This document shows, piece by piece, positions 6,424-8,778 of a stretch of DNA of 8,778 nucleotides (position 1 is the stretch's first letter; each line of letters begins with the position of its first letter). Both the position numbers and the translations under genes were made by a program. Under the pieces are notes generated by a model. It made no database searches. It was given only the letters and a program-made list of their open reading frames with translations, and was not told where the DNA came from. Source of the stretch: Flavobacteriales bacterium UBA3442 (GTDB lineage Bacteria; Bacteroidota; Bacteroidia; Flavobacteriales; Schleiferiaceae); contig DFSH01000060.1 in the NCBI GenBank assembly GCA_002378565.1, positions 1,926-10,703 of the forward strand. The letters are read 5' to 3'.

Positions 6424-6977
6424 GCGCTGACCCATTGCCCATTGGACGAGCCGTACAAGCCCAGCAAGGGCCCGTTGTCGCTGGCGACACCCACGGTCCA
6501 AAGGCCTTGTTGGTTGGCTTGAATGGCTGATGCAATGATGACTCGCCATCCAGAGGGCATCCTGCTGCTGCTGGTCAAGGATGCATGGTTCATGTTGCCC
6601 CGCATCAACCACTGTGCATGCCAGGTGATCTGCTTGCTTTTCAGCACCCAGTGGCTGTGCAAGTGCAGTGCTTGCGCATACCAATGAAGCCCCATGGTCA
6701 GTTGTTGATTGCCCGTGAGTTGCACGTGGCTGGCAATGCCTGCTTGCCATTGGTTGGTCAAGGCCATGGCACCGAGGTAAGCATCCATGGCATCTCCTTG
6801 CCAGCTTACACGAAGGTTTTGTATGCCTGGCGGGTAGCCCATGTGGCTGCCCGTTATTGCCCATCCTTTGATGGGATGGCAGAGTTGGTTGGGGTCCATG
6901 CGTGGTTGTGCGAACAAGCCGACAGATAAACAGAGCAAAGAGAGCATGCGGCATGTGGTCCAGGGTGAGATTGACAT
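6315..6977 (-). CDS. Putative small secreted beta-rich, Trp-rich protein
   Basis: 220 residues from the ATG at 6977; a TTG at 6995 would add six residues but gives a worse signal peptide. Residues 1-23 are a clear signal peptide: Arg at 10, core MLSLLCLSVGLFA, cleavage before QPR. The mature part is strongly beta-like, with short alternating aromatic/polar stretches such as NQWQAGIASHVQL and AWRLDIGFSLWG. It has 16 Trp in 220 residues and only about four Lys. This fits a small outer-membrane barrel or a periplasmic beta protein, but I do not recognise the family. It is first in a minus-strand pair. Its last 109 bases overlap the start of the following exported protein in another frame, so the two are probably translationally coupled. 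A frameshift joining the two is a less likely reading, because the second has its own complete signal peptide. Confidence 0.55.
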   Translation of the reverse strand: MSISPWTTCRMLSLLCLSVGLFAQPRMDPNQLCHPIKGWAITGSHMGYPPGIQNLRVSWQGDAMDAYLGAMALTNQWQAGIASHVQLTGNQQLTMGLHWYAQALHLHSHWVLKSKQITWHAQWLMRGNMNHASLTSSSRMPSGWRVIIASAIQANQQGLWTVGVASDNGPLLGLYGSSNGQWVSAWQWDAWRLDIGFSLWGPWSSVDYLPGLNNTSKRVP

Positions 6978-7050
6978 GCTGCAAAGGAGTTGCAATGCAT
7001 AGATTCACAGCTGTCAGGAATCATTTATGATGCGCTGAGCTTGCCACGAA
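6978..7050. promoter_or_regulatory. Divergent intergenic region with two short palindromes
   Basis: This 73-base gap separates the minus-strand exported-protein pair from the plus-strand sensor kinase and must hold, or adjoin, both start sites. It contains a perfect 8-base palindrome ACAGCTGT (7007-7014) and ATCAT-TT-ATGAT (7020-7031), a 5-base inverted repeat with a 2-base spacer. Either could be a regulator site. I found no full TAnnTTTG element on either strand and no Shine-Dalgarno sequence before either start. The palindromes are short enough to occur by chance. Confidence 0.2.
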
Positions 7051-8778
7051 ATGTCCGACCTTGCATCCCCTATGCGATCAGCCCTGTTACCTGCCATTGC
7101 CTTGCTCACCCTGATGAATCTGCCTGATTTGTCAGGTCAGGCCATCACATTTGGACTTCGAGCAGAATCCTTGCCAACCTCTGTCAGTGGTCAAGGTTTG
7201 CAAGTGACAGACATGGCCCTGGATGACATGGGTCGCGTCTGGATGAGCACTGCCAGTCAGGGTATTTATCGCCATGATGGCCAACAAATGACCCGGATGG
7301 ATTGGGCAGATCAAACGGTTCCACGTTATGACGCCTGCATTGAGGTATTTCCTAATGGGGATGTGTGGATTGGCTCAGATCAAGGCATAATAACAAGGGA
7401 AGGCTCAGCCTTTCTCAACGACAGTTCATGGACTTTTGGTCCTTGTATTGACATTGTCAACAGCGGCATGGGTGAGGTCTTTGCTTTGAGCCCTCAAGGG
7501 GTGTACAGAAGGCAAATTCTTGGCACAACGTGGCAGGAAGAACCCATCGAAGGCATGAATCAAGCCTACCAGCTCACCATGGCTCATGGTGCTTTGATGC
7601 TATCTTCAGCGGAAGGACTTTGGATGCGCAATGTAGCTGGACAGTGGACGGCCCTGCGTGATGGCATGGTCTCAGCGTCCATGCCTTTGGGCGAGAGTTG
7701 GTTGGCTATCACGGACAACGGGTTGGAGCAATTGGTTGACGGTGGTTGGCGCTTGTTGCAGCCCGCCATCAAGGGCTACCATCAAGGCATACCAACAGCC
7801 AATGGCGATCGACTGTGGCTTTATGGGGAAAGCGGTCTCTGGCATATCAGGGAAGATGGTGAAGGTGTCAGAATGCATGGCATTGGCGGCGCGACCATTG
7901 AATCTGTGCAAGCTGCTATCACAACTGGTGCGGGGGGATTGTTCATGGCTGTGGGTAATGAGGGCGACATGCTGCGGATTCATGATGTGTCAACCTGGTA
8001 CGATTTGCGCAGCCAATATGTGCACATCGGGCACATTCAACACATGCTTCCACTGCGATCAGACTCAGTCTGGTTGGTCACTAACCAAGGCTTGTTTTCA
8101 GCTGGTTTGCAACGCCTGAGTGCCTTGCCATCACCTGGTCCGGGTGTCATTAAGCAATTGATCAAGGGCCAAGGGGAACCCGTGGTAGCTGTCGGGGAAT
8201 TTGGCCAATCACAATGGCTCAAAGGCCAGTGGCAAACAGCCAAAGGGAAGGCCCTTGATGGCCAAGCATTGGATTTGGGTGCCCTGCTATCCTATGACAG
8301 GCTTGGTTGGTACAGTCAGACAAGTAAACGGCGCATTGCTAACTCCCTCAAGCCAGCTGTGGTGTTGTTTGAGCAAAGTGTATTGAAGCCCAGCTTTGGC
8401 CAGGATTTGTGGCTAAGAATTGGCCTGAAAGGCTTGAATCAGCCTGATATGTTGTCCATGTCCTATGTCATGGATGGCGGTGACACGGTGCAAATGGGCA
8501 GAGGTCGTCGGCTGAATTTGATTGGTCTGTCTGCAGGTCCGCATGACATCCATGTCATGGCGTCTGGGGCAAAGGATTTGCATCATCAGATCATGGTATT
8601 GCCACCCTGGTGGATGGACCTGTGGGTTATGGGCCCAACAGCCTTGCTGCTGTTGATGGTTGGGAGCTATATCCTGTGGATTTCCATGCAAAGACGGCGG
8701 GAAAAACGCCATTGGGGCAAGGAAAAAATGCAACTTGAACGCATGGCATTGCGCCTGCAGATGAACCCGCATTTCACC
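7051..8778 (+). CDS. LytS-type sensor histidine kinase with extracytoplasmic propeller (3'-truncated by window)
   Basis: The frame is open for 576 codons to the window edge with no stop. Start is the ATG at 7051; the in-frame ATG at 7072 (MRSALLPAIALL) gives a tidier signal peptide and may be the true start, while a TGA at 7036-7038 bars earlier ones. Residues about 8-31 are the signal peptide. Then come about eight propeller repeats with an (L/V)Wxx...G(L/I)(Y/W) core, centred near 64, 106, 144, 183, 217, 256, 298 and 341 (34-43 residues apart), and possibly further weak ones near 379 and 416. A Y_Y_Y-like beta domain (about 436-517) ends in LPPWW, followed by one membrane helix (about 524-546), a basic RRREKR stretch and LERMALRLQMNPHF (562-575). 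H574 is the expected phosphoacceptor of the His_kinase (LytS/YehU) family. The dimerisation remainder and ATP-binding domain lie outside. The ligand is unknown; a LytTR-type response regulator would be the expected partner but is not in view. Confidence 0.88.
   Translation, partial: MSDLASPMRSALLPAIALLTLMNLPDLSGQAITFGLRAESLPTSVSGQGLQVTDMALDDMGRVWMSTASQGIYRHDGQQMTRMDWADQTVPRYDACIEVFPNGDVWIGSDQGIITREGSAFLNDSSWTFGPCIDIVNSGMGEVFALSPQGVYRRQILGTTWQEEPIEGMNQAYQLTMAHGALMLSSAEGLWMRNVAGQWTALRDGMVSASMPLGESWLAITDNGLEQLVDGGWRLLQPAIKGYHQGIPTANGDRLWLYGESGLWHIREDGEGVRMHGIGGATIESVQAAITTGAGGLFMAVGNEGDMLRIHDVSTWYDLRSQYVHIGHIQHMLPLRSDSVWLVTNQGLFSAGLQRLSALPSPGPGVIKQLIKGQGEPVVAVGEFGQSQWLKGQWQTAKGKALDGQALDLGALLSYDRLGWYSQTSKRRIANSLKPAVVLFEQSVLKPSFGQDLWLRIGLKGLNQPDMLSMSYVMDGGDTVQMGRGRRLNLIGLSAGPHDIHVMASGAKDLHHQIMVLPPWWMDLWVMGPTALLLLMVGSYILWISMQRRREKRHWGKEKMQLERMALRLQMNPHFT

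Noticed and set aside
6424..7008. Minus-strand open frame continuing upstream of the HHH-like gene for about 195 codons
   Set aside because: The upstream part is rich in His, Gln, Arg and Cys without domain character and lies over the better-supported secreted protein in another frame. The internal signal peptide marks the true start near 6423.
7658..8119. Plus-strand frame of about 153 codons within the sensor kinase
   Set aside because: It is out of frame with the continuous propeller reading, which has repeats, a Y_Y_Y-like domain, a membrane helix and the NPHF motif.
8413..8772. Minus-strand frame of about 119 codons at the right edge
   Set aside because: It is antisense to the Y_Y_Y, membrane and NPHF region of the kinase; His/Gln/Pro-rich shadow.

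Overview
The window looks like a gene-dense chromosomal segment of a member of the Bacteroidota, probably a Flavobacteriales-like lineage. This rests on the gene set (tsaE, a Bacteroidota-type alanine dehydrogenase, a small one-helix protein, a single-domain proline dehydrogenase, aroB, aroA), on the near absence of Shine-Dalgarno sequences, on a TAnnTTTG-type -7 element, and on a LytS-type sensor with an extracytoplasmic propeller. Base composition is roughly balanced, which is higher in G+C than many flavobacteria. I cannot name a genus. Only two intergenic gaps exist (62 and 73 bases), and no stretch over 300 bases lacks a gene. I saw no tRNA, rRNA, insertion sequence, CRISPR array or prophage gene.

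Layout. (1) Bases 1-1807, plus strand: the 3' part of tsaE (tRNA t6A synthesis), ald and a small membrane-anchored protein, joined by two ATGA start/stop overlaps, so probably one transcript that begins outside the window. (2) Bases 1790-2983, minus strand: proline dehydrogenase, converging on the small protein with an 18-base overlap. (3) Bases 3046-5170, plus strand: aroB and aroA, overlapping by 14 bases, encoding steps 2 and 6 of the shikimate pathway and divergent from the proline dehydrogenase gene. (4) Bases 5089-6977, minus strand: two genes for secreted, tryptophan-rich, probably outer-membrane proteins. They overlap each other by about 109 bases, and the second overlaps the end of aroA by 82 bases. 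(5) Bases 7051-8778, plus strand: a sensor histidine kinase of the LytS/His_kinase type, with signal peptide, about eight propeller repeats, a Y_Y_Y-like domain and one membrane helix. It is cut by the window end exactly at the NPHF phosphoacceptor motif.

How the genes fit together. Regions 1-3 are housekeeping and amino-acid metabolism: alanine and proline oxidation, aromatic amino-acid precursors and tRNA modification. Regions 4-5 concern the cell envelope: two exported proteins face a sensor kinase gene across a 73-base divergent gap. The most unusual features are the compressed gene ends. Both convergent junctions overlap, and each has a short perfect inverted repeat over the plus-strand stop codon. 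Two exported proteins also share about 109 bases in different frames. I did not find clear proof of a new biological system; the envelope pair beside the sensor kinase is the best candidate for follow-up.
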